Notes: generated by a model from the letters alone, not told the origin. A DNA stretch of 64,000 bases from Halonotius roseus (GCF_006861655.1 NZ_SESI01000001.1:62001-126000); one strand, 5' to 3'; positions 1 to 8,641 are shown, counted from the stretch's first letter. Made by a program: numbers and translations.

Positions 1-1208
1 GCCTCGACAGTGAGGTTCGCGCCGTACTCGTCGATCGAGAGGCTCCCCCGAACGCGGTAGCTGCCGCCGACGAGCTCGTCGCGGATCGTGTCGGCGACGA
101 CCTCCTTGTCCATCGCGTCGCGGGCAGCCTCCTTGGCGTCGGCCACATCGCCGCCGTAGATCGATTCTGTCAGCTCCGCGCCGATAATCGCCGTGACGGT
201 TGCGGTGCCATCGTCGAGGATCGCCTTGATCCGCAGGTCGTCCTCGCCGTCGACCGCGCCGTGAACGCGGCACTGGTCGTTTTGGATCGCGCGACCACAC
301 TCCGGACAGCGTTCGATCAGCCCGGAGCCATCCCGGACTTCGAGTACGTTGCCGACGACCTCGACATCGAACAGCCCGCCGCTGTCGACGGCCTCGCCAA
401 GCGTGAGCCGCGGCGCGCTATCGGCGACGGCGACCGGCTCCGACAGCGTTGTGACAGACGAAAACTCCGAGAGGTTGATCGACGGCGAGCCTCGGTACTC
501 TCGGACGTACACGTCTTCGATCCGGCAGCTCGCGCCAACGTCGACCTCGGGATGGGGGTTCCAGTCGGTGAACGGCAGCCGTGCTGTCTCGTCGGCGACG
601 ACGCCCGAGAGGATCTCGGTTTCGCCGTTGCGGCCGTCGATAGTTCGGCTGTCGACTTCTTGGATCTGTACCTCGATATTCCGGCCGCGGTCGCCCGGCG
701 AGAGATCGATCAGGTCGCTGTCGCCGCCGATCTGGGCGGCCGTCTCAACGGGCTCCTCGGCCATCGCCACCGACGTTGAGGAGCCGAGATTGAGCTCGGG
801 GTTGCCTTCCCACTCTCGGACACCGGCGTTACCGACGACCAGTGAGTCGCCGGCCTCAAAGCCGAAGTCTTGCCACGCGGTGTAGGAGATGGTGCCAGTT
901 TCGTCACCGAAGCGGCCCTCTCGGATCGTTTGTTCCTCGCCCTGGTACTGGATCGTCCGGGTGCCGACGGTCAGCACGCGGACGGTGACAGTGACGTTGT
1001 TCAGGCCGGTTGTGATCTCCGAGAGCGCGACCGACTCCGGCTGGGCGGCATCACCACCATCGCCGTCGCCGTGTTTCCGGCGGATGCTCTGTTTGGCCTC
1101 ATCCAGTGGGACGCTGTACTGCAGCAGCGATTCCAGATCCTCTTTGACCTCCTGTTTGTCAACGCCGAGAGCGGAGGCGAGCTCCTCGGCATGGTTGTCT
1201 ACGTCCAT
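1..1208 (-). CDS. rpa: Replication factor A (RPA-type ssDNA-binding protein), 3' end missing
   Basis: Single-stranded DNA-binding protein of replication and repair. About 402 residues are visible and the gene runs off the left edge, so the C-terminus is absent. It starts MDVDNHAEELASALGVDKQE, the usual opening of haloarchaeal RPA proteins. I read three OB-fold stretches, at about 60-150, 170-255 and 268-400. The third carries a zinc-finger motif with C301, C304, C313 and H316. No RPA-associated partner gene follows within view, so it may be the stand-alone paralogue, but this is inference. A TATA-like element sits about 28 nt upstream of the ATG. Confidence 0.93.
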   Translation of the reverse strand, partial: MDVDNHAEELASALGVDKQEVKEDLESLLQYSVPLDEAKQSIRRKHGDGDGGDAAQPESVALSEITTGLNNVTVTVRVLTVGTRTIQYQGEEQTIREGRFGDETGTISYTAWQDFGFEAGDSLVVGNAGVREWEGNPELNLGSSTSVAMAEEPVETAAQIGGDSDLIDLSPGDRGRNIEVQIQEVDSRTIDGRNGETEILSGVVADETARLPFTDWNPHPEVDVGASCRIEDVYVREYRGSPSINLSEFSSVTTLSEPVAVADSAPRLTLGEAVDSGGLFDVEVVGNVLEVRDGSGLIERCPECGRAIQNDQCRVHGAVDGEDDLRIKAILDDGTATVTAIIGAELTESIYGGDVADAKEAARDAMDKEVVADTIRDELVGGSYRVRGSLSIDEYGANLTVE

Positions 1209-1229
1209 CACACGGAGCTTCGACGGCCC

Positions 1230-1242
1230 GGAATAAAAACTA
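1230..1242 (-). promoter_or_regulatory. TATA-like promoter of rpa
   Basis: The minus strand reads GTTTTTATTC, centred about 28 nt before the rpa ATG at 1208. That is the spacing expected for a leaderless haloarchaeal transcript. Assigned by motif and distance only. Confidence 0.5.
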
Positions 1243-1307
1243 TTGGCGCGGAGACTCGTTGTGGATCGCGGGGAACTGCTAAGTGGCTGCCCCAACCACT
1301 GGCGGGT

Positions 1308-1691
1308 ATGAGTGAAGCCGCAGCCGAGCTGCCGACCGTCGAGTATGAGACCCGCATCGAGGACGGCCAGACGATCATCGACGTGACCGGGGAGAGCGAG
1401 GTCGCGTTCATCGTCCAGTCCGCAGGCGGCGAGCGGATCTACTTCCCACCGGAGGACATGGACGACAAACCGGCCGGCGACCCCGACAGCCCCTACCAGC
1501 CCAGCGACAGCCCCTATGAAGCCGACAGCCCCTACCAGCCGGCCGACGCCGACAGCCCGTATCAGCCGAGCGAAGACGACGACGGGACAAGCACGCGCGG
1601 CGTGACTGAAACCCGAACCGGGTTCAAGATAACCCATCCCGAGCCGGCGACCGAGATCACCGTCGTCCGTCGGGCTGAAGCCGAGGCCTAG
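1308..1691 (+). CDS. Conserved haloarchaeal protein with DSPY repeats
   Basis: A 127-residue soluble protein of unknown function, divergent from rpa. The start is the ATG of MSEAAAELPTVEYETRIEDG; in-frame upstream sequence overlaps the rpa promoter and is rejected. Residues 1-50 look like a small beta-rich domain (EYETRIEDGQTIIDVTGESE). The middle holds four DSPY motifs in DSPYQP, DSPYEA, DSPYQP and DSPYQP contexts at about 58-90. The end is a second beta-like stretch (TRTGFKITHPEPATEITVVR). Acidic composition fits a cytoplasmic haloarchaeal protein. I recognise it as a haloarchaea-restricted hypothetical but cannot assign a role. Confidence 0.8.
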   Translation: MSEAAAELPTVEYETRIEDGQTIIDVTGESEVAFIVQSAGGERIYFPPEDMDDKPAGDPDSPYQPSDSPYEADSPYQPADADSPYQPSEDDDGTSTRGVTETRTGFKITHPEPATEITVVRRAEAEA

Positions 1692-1768
1692 CGACTCACG
1701 GGCGTTTCAGCAGCGAACACAGGGAGAGTTGAGACCGGTCTTCGCAATGCAGATAGATACTCGACATA

Positions 1769-1780
1769 GTTCATAAATAG
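1769..1780 (+). promoter_or_regulatory. TATA-like promoter of the UPF0175-like gene
   Basis: The sequence TTCATAAATAG lies about 30 nt upstream of the ATG at 1808, in an AT-richer gap, consistent with a leaderless transcript. Confidence 0.5.
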
Positions 1781-1807
1781 TATGAAGACGTAGTCAGGGA
1801 TAGCACA

Positions 1808-2176
1808 ATGGCACGAATCACCGGCTCCTATCCGGACGATCTTGACCTGCTGATCGAAGGTGCTGTTGAGGCAGGGGTGTTTGGTGGCAAGAGCGATGCA
1901 TTACGCGAGTTCGTCCGGAAGTACTTTGAGGACAACGAAAACGAGCGTATCGCAGCTGCAGTCGCCCTCTACAAACGCGAGCAGATCACGCTCGGTGATG
2001 CAGCAAGACTCGCTGCTGTCGACCGCTGGACGATGCGTGATATCCTCCGTGAGCACGGCGTTGAACTCCGTCTCGGACTCGTTGATGAAGACGACGCAGC
2101 GTACGAGGGGGAAGCGGCGAGTGAGCTCGAATTCAGTGATGAGGACTCGGCCGACGAGGAATCACCTACGAAATGA
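1808..2176 (+). CDS. UPF0175-like antitoxin-type DNA-binding protein
   Basis: 122 residues. Residues 1-45 resemble a ribbon-helix-helix N-terminus (MARITGSYPDDLDLLIEGAV, then GGKSDALREFVRKYF). Residues 50-95 contain the UPF0175 helix-turn-helix pattern (ALYKREQITLGDAARLAAVD, then WTMRDILREHGVELRLG). An acidic tail follows. Proteins of this type are usually antitoxins paired with a PIN-domain toxin. No toxin gene follows here: the next gene is a convergent glycosyltransferase 26 bp away. It is therefore probably an orphan regulator. Confidence 0.75.
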   Translation: MARITGSYPDDLDLLIEGAVEAGVFGGKSDALREFVRKYFEDNENERIAAAVALYKREQITLGDAARLAAVDRWTMRDILREHGVELRLGLVDEDDAAYEGEAASELEFSDEDSADEESPTK

Positions 2177-2202
2177 CGGCTACGCTAGGGCATCGGTGTA
2201 GA

Positions 2203-3249
2203 CTACGCTAGGCCGTCGTTGTAGACCGCAAGCAGATCGTCGGCGACCTCATCCCACGTTCGGGGCTCATACTCCGGTGGCCCCTCGCGTGCCAGTGCTT
2301 CCTTGATCCCTTCGGCGATCGAATCCGAGTGGGTCGTCACCTCGATCAGACAGCCATCCGGTAGCGTCTCCCGGACACCGCTGGGCGTAGCGACGACCTG
2401 ACAGCCGGCGGCCAGTGCCTCGGTGATCGTCAGCCCGAATGGCTCGGCCCGCGAGGGAGAAATGAACACGTCGGCAGCCTCGTAGTAGTCGCCGAGCTCC
2501 TCCTCGGGGATGTAACCCGCAAACTGCACGCGGTCGTCGATGCCGAGCAGCTCGGTGAACATCTTGAGGTGTTCGGTCTGGTGGCCCGACCCGCCAAGCA
2601 CGAGCGTTGCATCGGTCTCGCCGAGCTTTCGCATCGCGTACAGCAGGTGGGTGATCCCCTTCTGGTCGGTGTGGCGGCCGACGAAGAATAGCATCGGGCC
2701 GTCGATCCCAAGGTCGGCTTTGATGTCGACGCCGCTGGCCTCGACGGAGGTAAACCCGTTGTGGACGACATGGGAGTCCGCGCCGTAGAGCTCAAGCACG
2801 TCCTGGCGGACGATATCGCTGACCGAGATCAACACGTCGGATTGGTCGGCGACGCGCTGTTCGGTTTCGACCTCCCGCTCCGGCGGATTGATGTTGCGAT
2901 CCGTCGACAGCGAGTGAAACGACGACACCCATGTGGCGTCGGTTTCGCGTTTCGCCCGCAGCCCCGGCCCGTAGCCGAACCAGTCGTTTGTGTGGGCGAT
3001 GTCGACCGTCTCGGCGAGTTCGACGAACTTGTCGCCCATCCGGCCGACCCGGGAGATGATGTCGCCATCGCCGGTGTCGACGCTGTGGATGTTGTCGTAG
3101 TCGTCGGGGGCGTACTCCGCGGGGAGTAGCAGTTGCTGCTCAATGTCCTTTCGCTCGAAGGCACGGAACACTTCAGCGACATAGGTGTCGAGCCCGCCGG
3201 TCACGTTCGGTGGGAACCCCCACCCTAAGGTAAGTACGCTCGGAGCCAT
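2203..3249 (-). CDS. Glycosyltransferase family 4 (GT-B fold)
   Basis: 348 residues from the ATG of MAPSVLTLGWGFPPNVTGGL; longer upstream extensions are unlikely because this is the canonical GT4 N-terminus with the acceptor-site GG loop. The C-terminal half has the nucleotide-sugar domain, with FFVGRHTDQKGITHLLYAM and the SRAEPFGLTITEALAAG segment carrying the E-x7-E signature. GT4 enzymes transfer sugars from NDP-sugars with retention of configuration. The substrate cannot be inferred and no sugar-pathway genes are adjacent. Confidence 0.88.
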   Translation of the reverse strand: MAPSVLTLGWGFPPNVTGGLDTYVAEVFRAFERKDIEQQLLLPAEYAPDDYDNIHSVDTGDGDIISRVGRMGDKFVELAETVDIAHTNDWFGYGPGLRAKRETDATWVSSFHSLSTDRNINPPEREVETEQRVADQSDVLISVSDIVRQDVLELYGADSHVVHNGFTSVEASGVDIKADLGIDGPMLFFVGRHTDQKGITHLLYAMRKLGETDATLVLGGSGHQTEHLKMFTELLGIDDRVQFAGYIPEEELGDYYEAADVFISPSRAEPFGLTITEALAAGCQVVATPSGVRETLPDGCLIEVTTHSDSIAEGIKEALAREGPPEYEPRTWDEVADDLLAVYNDGLA

Positions 3250-3404
3250 ATCAGTGCAGTCCACCCACCACCACTTAGGGGTTGGCCCTCCGACGATCTG
3301 TGCCGAATCAGCGGGATCGCCGACCCGTTCCGAGACAGCGACCACCGAACGGCAGACGCTCTCGGAAGCGATATCTTAACGGAGACACGCACAAACACGG
3401 ACAT

Positions 3405-3569
3405 ATGAGCCTCGAAGCCACATATCAGTGTCCGCACTGTGGAACCGAACAGACGTTTTACCGCACGGCAAGCACCACCTTGCATCTCGGCGAGAAGACA
3501 AAATGGGCGTGTGGTGAGTGTGATTATGCGTTCGCCAAGATCGGAGATATCACGACGCTGCCGGCCTGA
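3405..3569 (+). CDS. Small zinc-ribbon protein
   Basis: 54 residues starting MSLEATYQCPHCGTEQTFYR. Two CxxC pairs (CPHC near residue 9 and CGEC near residue 36) form a complete zinc-ribbon, with a conserved-looking core between them. This is a widespread haloarchaeal single-domain protein of unknown function. ATATCTTAA about 30 nt upstream is a plausible TATA box. The next gene, cheF, begins after a 150-bp gap, so it is probably its own transcription unit. Confidence 0.8.
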   Translation: MSLEATYQCPHCGTEQTFYRTASTTLHLGEKTKWACGECDYAFAKIGDITTLPA

Positions 3570-3721
3570 ACCTTCGATCAGCTCGTGTCACGGGCCGCGC
3601 GGTGGGGACTCACAGCCTGCGGTAGGATTGACAGCTTGGGAGGGCGATACGGCTAAGATGCTTCCGTCCATACAAACCGACATGGGCAGGGCGTCACGCA
3701 TACCGGGAGTGAGCGCGGGCC

Positions 3722-4585
3722 ATGGCTGACGGCGAGTATCAGATAGCCGATACAACAGGCCGGTTTACGATCGCCGTTAAGGACGGCCGCAAGCTCAACG
3801 ACATCTCCTGGGAGTCGGGACGCCTCCTGCTGTCGAACAAACGGCTCATCCTTGTCGGCAACGACGGGAAGCGAACGATCCGGCTGTCAGAGATCACGGG
3901 ACTATCTGGGCGGGATGACGCCGCCCAGTCGATGGCCGCGCTGTCGAACTATCTGAGCGTCAAGGTCGGTGACGACGTGATCGTTGTCGCACCCAACGAC
4001 CACGAGGCGTTCAAGACCGACTTTTTTGAGGCGATGCTCGGCGAGACGGTGGTGAAGGCCAAACATCCGGCTGTCGAAGGCGGGGTGGTACAGGACAGCA
4101 GCTGGGACACGGCCAGACTGTCCGTCGAGCCCGAGTCGTTGGTGGTGACGCTGAAAGGCGGGGGGCTCGTCGAGTTGGAGCTCGATGAGATCAGCGGGAT
4201 CGACACCGAAGAACGAACCGTCAACGACGACAAGCGAACCGTCATCGAGGTCTCCCACGCCGAGGGCGAGACAAACGTCGAGACCCATCTTACGGGTGCC
4301 TCCCAAACCTGCATCTTCATCCAGGCGTTCCTCAGAGAGGGTGAGCGACGCAGTGAAACGAACGTCGATCTCGATTCCTCAGAAGAAGAGGTGTTGATGG
4401 CGCTCTACTCGGGGGTCTCGCCGTTCAGCATCCCTGAGTTCATCGACCACGAGGTCGAGACCGTTGAGGAAACCTTCGAGAAGTTCATCGAGCTGGATAT
4501 CGTCGATGAGGTGCGGCAGCGACGGGAGGTCACCCTCAACTCCCGTGGCCGGGCGATCGCCAGCGACGCGATCGACGACCAGTAA
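3722..4585 (+). CDS. cheF: Taxis protein CheF
   Basis: 287 residues. The family couples the Che signalling proteins (CheY, CheD, CheC) to the archaellum motor in Euryarchaeota. The N-terminal half has the typical CheF pattern DTTGRFTIAVKDGRKLNDIS, then SGRLLLSNKRLILVG, followed by PH-like beta strands. The last 70 residues (EEEVLMALYSGVSPFSIPEF, then EETFEKFIELDIVDEVRQRR) form a winged-helix-like domain. No che or archaellum genes are in the window, so this copy lies outside the usual chemotaxis cluster. Confidence 0.88.
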   Translation: MADGEYQIADTTGRFTIAVKDGRKLNDISWESGRLLLSNKRLILVGNDGKRTIRLSEITGLSGRDDAAQSMAALSNYLSVKVGDDVIVVAPNDHEAFKTDFFEAMLGETVVKAKHPAVEGGVVQDSSWDTARLSVEPESLVVTLKGGGLVELELDEISGIDTEERTVNDDKRTVIEVSHAEGETNVETHLTGASQTCIFIQAFLREGERRSETNVDLDSSEEEVLMALYSGVSPFSIPEFIDHEVETVEETFEKFIELDIVDEVRQRREVTLNSRGRAIASDAIDDQ

Positions 4586-4625
4586 CGGCGGTGTGTTTAT
4601 GCGGACAGCCAGCAAACAGTTAGCT

Positions 4626-4913
4626 ATGCCAGAAGACGTGTTATTCAGTTCCGAGCAGCGACACACCCGTGCGGAGATCGCCACATACCTGCGCAACGTC
4701 GCCGACAAACTCGACGCCGGCGAGGCGGTCACGCTTCGTTCCGGCGCGGAAACGGTGACGATGGAGCCACCGGCGCGACCAACGTTTGAGGTCAAAGCCG
4801 AGCGGGAGGGGCCGACCGGTGGCAAAAAAGAGTTGAGCATCGAGTTTGAGCTCGAATGGGATGAAAACGACAGCGGCAGTGAGGACGGCAACGGCGAGTT
4901 GATGATCGAATAA
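4626..4913 (+). CDS. Amphi-Trp domain protein
   Basis: 95 residues starting MPEDVLFSSEQRHTRAEIAT. It contains the family core YLRNVADKLDAGEAVTLRSG, then TVTMEPPARPTFEVKAERE, followed by the amphipathic strand ELSIEFELEWDE that gives the domain its name. An acidic tail follows. Function is unknown; the domain occurs in small stand-alone archaeal and bacterial proteins. TTTATG about 27-32 nt upstream could serve as TATA box. The gene is close to the flanking + strand genes but not overlapping. Confidence 0.88.
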   Translation: MPEDVLFSSEQRHTRAEIATYLRNVADKLDAGEAVTLRSGAETVTMEPPARPTFEVKAEREGPTGGKKELSIEFELEWDENDSGSEDGNGELMIE

Positions 4914-4986
4914 CCCCAGACAGTCACTAAAATCCCCATTTGAGCCTGGAACGCACGCAAATAGTTCCACCCCAAACGACGAGAGG

Positions 4987-5619
4987 ATGGCGGATCTCAT
5001 CGAGCGACTCCAACAGCGATCGGGTGAGGCGACCCCACAGCCGCGGATCATGGGGATGGACGATGACGCTGCCGAGGAGACGCTGTCAGCGTTGTCGCCG
5101 GCCACACGCCGACAGGTCTACCGCGCGCTGTTCGTGGAGGCGCAAACAACCTCCGAACTCGCCGAGACGGTCGATAGCTCGATCCAAAACGTCCAATACC
5201 ATCTCGAAACGCTCGAAGACGCCGGCCTCGTCGAGCCGATCGACACAGTGTACTCCGGGAAGGGCAACGAGATGACCGTGTTCGCGCCCGCCAGCGACCC
5301 GCTGGTCTTCGTCGGCGACGACGATCGGCTGCCGGCGATCAGAGAGTCGCTGCACAATGTTGTCGGCGGGCTGGCGATACTGGGTGTGGTGAGCCTCGTC
5401 GTGCAGTGGCTCGTCGCCCGCGAGTTCGCTGTCCGCCCCCAAGCCCGCGATGCCACGACGATGACGGCAACCGAGGATGCTGCGATGGAGGCAGCCGGCG
5501 AGGCGGCCGCCGATCCGAGCCTCGCGTGGCTTGTCATCGAGGTGCTTGAGCCCGGGCTGGTGTTTTTTGTTGGAGCCCTTGTCGTCGCCGCGCTCGTCGT
5601 GTGGCTGCGTCGCCCGTGA
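4987..5619 (+). CDS. ArsR-like winged-helix regulator with C-terminal membrane anchor
   Basis: 210 residues. Residues 25-95 form an ArsR-type winged helix: TLSALSPATRRQVYRALFVE, then TTSELAETVDSSIQNVQYHL and ETLEDAGLVEPIDTVYSGKG. Two hydrophobic segments, at about 120-138 (NVVGGLAILGVVSLVVQWLV) and 178-207 (LAWLVIEVLEPGLVFFVGAL), would anchor it in the membrane. Membrane-bound HTH proteins of this kind are common in haloarchaea and are thought to sense envelope or membrane conditions; the ligand is unknown. A membrane protein gene lies downstream and could be a target, but that is only positional. Confidence 0.82.
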   Translation: MADLIERLQQRSGEATPQPRIMGMDDDAAEETLSALSPATRRQVYRALFVEAQTTSELAETVDSSIQNVQYHLETLEDAGLVEPIDTVYSGKGNEMTVFAPASDPLVFVGDDDRLPAIRESLHNVVGGLAILGVVSLVVQWLVAREFAVRPQARDATTMTATEDAAMEAAGEAAADPSLAWLVIEVLEPGLVFFVGALVVAALVVWLRRP

Positions 5620-5640
5620 GCGACACGTCGATTAAGACGG

Positions 5641-5677
5641 CTTCGCGCTGTGATATACAGGCGACTTCGCGCTGTGA
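5641..5677. repeat. 13-bp direct repeat
   Basis: CTTCGCGCTGTGA occurs twice, at 5641-5653 and 5665-5677, a 24-bp period, in the 266-bp gap between the winged-helix gene and the membrane protein gene. I see no coding potential in the gap. It could be a regulator site or a chance duplication. Confidence 0.6.
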
Positions 5678-5885
5678 AATCCTCCACTGCGGTTTATCGG
5701 GGTTGTGAGCACAGGTGCATCTGTGCAACGACGCCCTCCACGATACGTCGGGTGCGACACGCGAGTCGCCACCAGCAGCGACGACACGAAAGCAGATCGA
5801 CTGACAGCAGAGCGACTGACCGCGATCAGCCGACGGAGACGACGGTCGGCGACCGACCACAGCAGCGGATGGCTGGGGGCCAGCG

Positions 5886-6950
5886 ATGGCGACGACTGAG
5901 CGACTGCGGGCGGCCGGGGGTACCACAAAGCGGTATCTCGCCGCCCTCGGCGTTGGCGGCTGGCTGAAGCTCGGTGCCGTCGTCCTCCTGTTTTCGATCG
6001 GTGCCAGCAGCGGGATGAACATCCTCGGTGTGCTCAGCCCCGACCCGTCGGCCGGGGCGATCGACTGGCAGGGGCTCACCGGGCCGGCAGCAATCGCGCT
6101 CGCGGTCGTCGGCGTCCTCAGCTATATCGCCGCCGTCGCCGATTTTGTCTTTGTCGCCTCGCTGCGCTCCGGGCGGCTGCCGGTGCGATCGTACGTCAAA
6201 GCGAACCTTCGGCGCGCCGGATGGCTGCTGGCGTTCCGGGCGGCCATCGCCCTCGGTGCGATAGCGATCGTCGCCGGGGTGGTCGCCGCAACGGTTGGGC
6301 TCCCACCGTCGCCGACGATGGAGCCGAGCCATGTTGAGAGCCTCCTCATCGGGCTGGCCGCGGTCGTCGCGGCCATCGGCTGGCTCACTGTTGGGACGCT
6401 GACCAACGCCTTTGTGGTGCCGATCATGCAGTACGAGCATCGCGGCCCGCTGTCGTCCTGGCGGCGGTTCGGCCGTGCGATCGCCGGTCGGTGGGCCGCC
6501 GTCGCCGTCTTCCTGCTTGTCGCCGTCGTGATCAGCACGGTGGTTGGGATCGGGCTGTTCATCCTCAGCTTCGTTATCTGGTTTGTCGGCGGCTTGCTGT
6601 TGGTTGGCGGTGGCGTCTTGGTCGTCGAAAACGCCCCCGCGCTCGAACCGCTCGTGGCGGTGGTACTCGTCGCAACCTATCTTGGCTACCGGTATGCCGT
6701 TGCTGTGCTCCGAGCCCCCGTCCGAAGCTATCTGCGATACTACGCGCTGTTGCTGCTTGGCGACGCCGAGCCCGCGTTGGCGATGATCAACGACGAGCTT
6801 ACCGGCGGGAGCGATGCGGCCGACGAGACTGCCCCCGACACACCCGCTGGAACCGACAGCGAGGATACCGATACAAACGACACTACTGAGAACTCCGAAC
6901 ACGATGACAATACCGACACCGATGAGGATGACACACCCAGCAACCAGTAG
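5886..6950 (+). CDS. Multi-pass membrane protein with acidic C-terminal tail
   Basis: 354 residues of unknown function. I count six to seven transmembrane segments: about 20-40, 60-80 (AIALAVVGVLSYIAAVADFV), 110-132, 150-168, 200-240 (one long or two shorter spans) and 246-268. Short loops with GR and RSYVKANLRRAGW motifs suggest a haloarchaeal membrane family seen in many genomes. The last 60 residues are almost entirely Asp, Glu, Thr and Asn and are probably disordered. There is no transporter signature. Confidence 0.8.
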   Translation: MATTERLRAAGGTTKRYLAALGVGGWLKLGAVVLLFSIGASSGMNILGVLSPDPSAGAIDWQGLTGPAAIALAVVGVLSYIAAVADFVFVASLRSGRLPVRSYVKANLRRAGWLLAFRAAIALGAIAIVAGVVAATVGLPPSPTMEPSHVESLLIGLAAVVAAIGWLTVGTLTNAFVVPIMQYEHRGPLSSWRRFGRAIAGRWAAVAVFLLVAVVISTVVGIGLFILSFVIWFVGGLLLVGGGVLVVENAPALEPLVAVVLVATYLGYRYAVAVLRAPVRSYLRYYALLLLGDAEPALAMINDELTGGSDAADETAPDTPAGTDSEDTDTNDTTENSEHDDNTDTDEDDTPSNQ

Positions 6951-6992
6951 CTCTGCGGAGCGGAGATCGACGCATCGATAGATCGCCTCGGC

Positions 6993-7976
6993 CTACAGCT
7001 CTTCGACGGAACGAAGCTGATCGGCGTACTCGGACATCCGAACGAAGTCGATCCGCACCCAGTAGTCGGTGCCATTGTAGCGGGTGAGCCACTCGCCTTC
7101 CGACTCATACGGCATGAACAACGCCGGCTGGCTGACAAACCGGTCGGCGACACCCTCGAAGATCCCCTCGTCAACGTCGTCGAAGCTACCCTTATAGAAG
7201 GAGCCGTCATCGATCACCATCTCGAAAAAGTCGCGTTCGGCGTCGCTGAGCCCGGTCAGTTCGAACCGATGGTTTGTGCGGATATCTCGCCCGAACGCCT
7301 CCAGGGAAGCCGCACGCTCGGTCGCCGTATAGGCAAACACGTCGAGCGAGACGGTCGTCGGTTCGACCGCCACCGTCACCGGATGGCCGTCGACACCGAT
7401 CGTCTCGTAGTCGGGCTCAGGGACGAGCACCGACGCCTCGCGGTCGGCCGGCGGATACCACGCCTGTCGCTCGGACGATTCCGGAAACGATGCGTCGACG
7501 CCCTCGGACTCGTTTGCCTCCTGAATATGGCTGATCAGCCGCGGAAGAAAGTGGAGCATCTCCTGATCGATAGCAGGGAGGTCTTCGAAAGCGATCTCGG
7601 GCTCGCGGTCGGCGTCGGCTCCGTAGATCGTCACCGAGATAAGATACTCGGTGCGATCGCGCTGCTGGTCGGTTTCCTGCCACTCGATATTGTAGACCGA
7701 GCTGTTGTACCGAACGGGCCGATCGGGCTGATACGGCGGGTTCCCGCGGCCGTTCGGGCTGGTGCGGTTCGTGCCACCGGAAACGGTCTCGGCGACCAGT
7801 TCGGTCGTCTCGGTATCGCGGCTGTCCGGTGCGGTTGTTGCCTTGGTTGCGATATCGGTCGCGGAGGGTACCGGCTCGACGAACATCGCGGCGTCGGGAT
7901 CGACACAGCCGGCCAGTCCGGCGGTCAGTCCGGCCGCACAGCCGGCCAGTAGCTTGCGTCTGGAGAGCGAGGGCAT
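6993..7976 (-). CDS. Tat-exported lipoprotein of unknown function
   Basis: 327 residues from the ATG of MPSLSRRKLLAGCAAGLTAG. The twin-arginine motif SRRKLL is followed by a hydrophobic segment and the lipobox LAGC, giving a lipid-anchored extracytoplasmic protein. The mature part is acidic, without a recognisable catalytic motif; it contains a QPDRPVRYNSSVYNIEW stretch and ends in SVEEL. An upstream in-frame extension (MTDTVFHGEKHG) is rejected because it would bury the Tat signal and cross the hairpin at 8014-8038. A TATA-like TATAGG lies about 27 nt before the start. Confidence 0.82.
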   Translation of the reverse strand: MPSLSRRKLLAGCAAGLTAGLAGCVDPDAAMFVEPVPSATDIATKATTAPDSRDTETTELVAETVSGGTNRTSPNGRGNPPYQPDRPVRYNSSVYNIEWQETDQQRDRTEYLISVTIYGADADREPEIAFEDLPAIDQEMLHFLPRLISHIQEANESEGVDASFPESSERQAWYPPADREASVLVPEPDYETIGVDGHPVTVAVEPTTVSLDVFAYTATERAASLEAFGRDIRTNHRFELTGLSDAERDFFEMVIDDGSFYKGSFDDVDEGIFEGVADRFVSQPALFMPYESEGEWLTRYNGTDYWVRIDFVRMSEYADQLRSVEEL

Positions 7977-8013
7977 AAGCGGGTGAGGCGTCGCCGTCGG
8001 TATAGGTCTACGG

Positions 8014-8038
8014 CCGTGTTTCTCCCCGTGAAACACGG
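8014..8038. repeat. Hairpin CCGTGTTTC-N7-GAAACACGG
   Basis: Perfect 9-bp arms (8014-8022 and 8030-8038) around the loop TCCCCGT. It lies just upstream of the TATA-like element of the lipoprotein gene that starts at 7976 on the minus strand. A shorter relative, CTGTTTC-N7-GAAACAG with loop CGCCCGT, lies upstream of priS. Confidence 0.7.
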
Positions 8039-8048
8039 TGTCTGTCAC

Positions 8049-8459
8049 TCACTCATCGTCGGCGTCGACACCGAACGTCGAAAGAGATGCCTGATCCGGG
8101 TTGTCGGTGGGTTCAGCTCCGGGATCGGATGTCGACGCCTCGGCCGGCTCCGGCTGGTTGCTGTGCCGAACCGGCGATGGGGTGTCGCCGCGTGTGATCG
8201 TTTCCATCACCATCTCGGCGGTGGTGATCGCCTCCGCGCGGGTGACCTCCTCGGCGAAGATCGGATACGCCGGGCCGTAGCCGGCAAGCCCCTTGACTGT
8301 CCAGGTGTCGACAGCACCGGGGTCGACAGACATCGTTGCTGGCTCGGTCGACCGCACGAGAAGTGACCGACCATCATCGCGGTACCAGAGGCTGATGTGT
8401 GTCGAGAGCGCGGTGCTGACGCTCCAGCCCGCCGGACAGGTTGGCGTTGTGTCGACCAT
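8049..8459 (-). CDS. Conserved haloarchaeal hypothetical protein
   Basis: 136 residues from the ATG of MVDTTPTCPAGWSVSTALST; a GTG codon directly upstream is a less likely start. Residues 1-95 look like a compact domain (HISLWYRDDGRSLLVRSTEP, then WTVKGLAGYGPAYPIFAEEV). The remainder is Pro/Ser/Asp-rich and low in complexity. There is no signal peptide. The lipoprotein gene downstream on the same strand is 72 bp away, so the two might be co-transcribed, although that gene appears to have its own promoter. Confidence 0.7.
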   Translation of the reverse strand: MVDTTPTCPAGWSVSTALSTHISLWYRDDGRSLLVRSTEPATMSVDPGAVDTWTVKGLAGYGPAYPIFAEEVTRAEAITTAEMVMETITRGDTPSPVRHSNQPEPAEASTSDPGAEPTDNPDQASLSTFGVDADDE

Positions 8460-8605
8460 CACCGTGATTGATGCTAGTGGACGACGGGCTCAAACATATC
8501 GGTTTCCTGTCGTCGAACGTACCTCGGTGTCAGCCGACAGACCAGTTCGAGAGACAGAGACGCCGACGAGAACGGTGGCCACTGTACAACGAGGGGCGGC
8601 GCAGG

Positions 8606-8641
8606 CTCCATGATTATGGAGGAATGCAAACAGGTTATATA
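8606..8641 (+). promoter_or_regulatory. Promoter of the repeat lipoprotein, with upstream palindrome
   Basis: TTATATAT at 8635-8641 is centred 28 nt before the ATG at 8666, indicating a leaderless transcript. Immediately upstream, CTCCAT-GATT-ATGGAG (8606-8621) is a perfect 6-bp inverted repeat in the position of a transcription-factor site. Confidence 0.55.
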
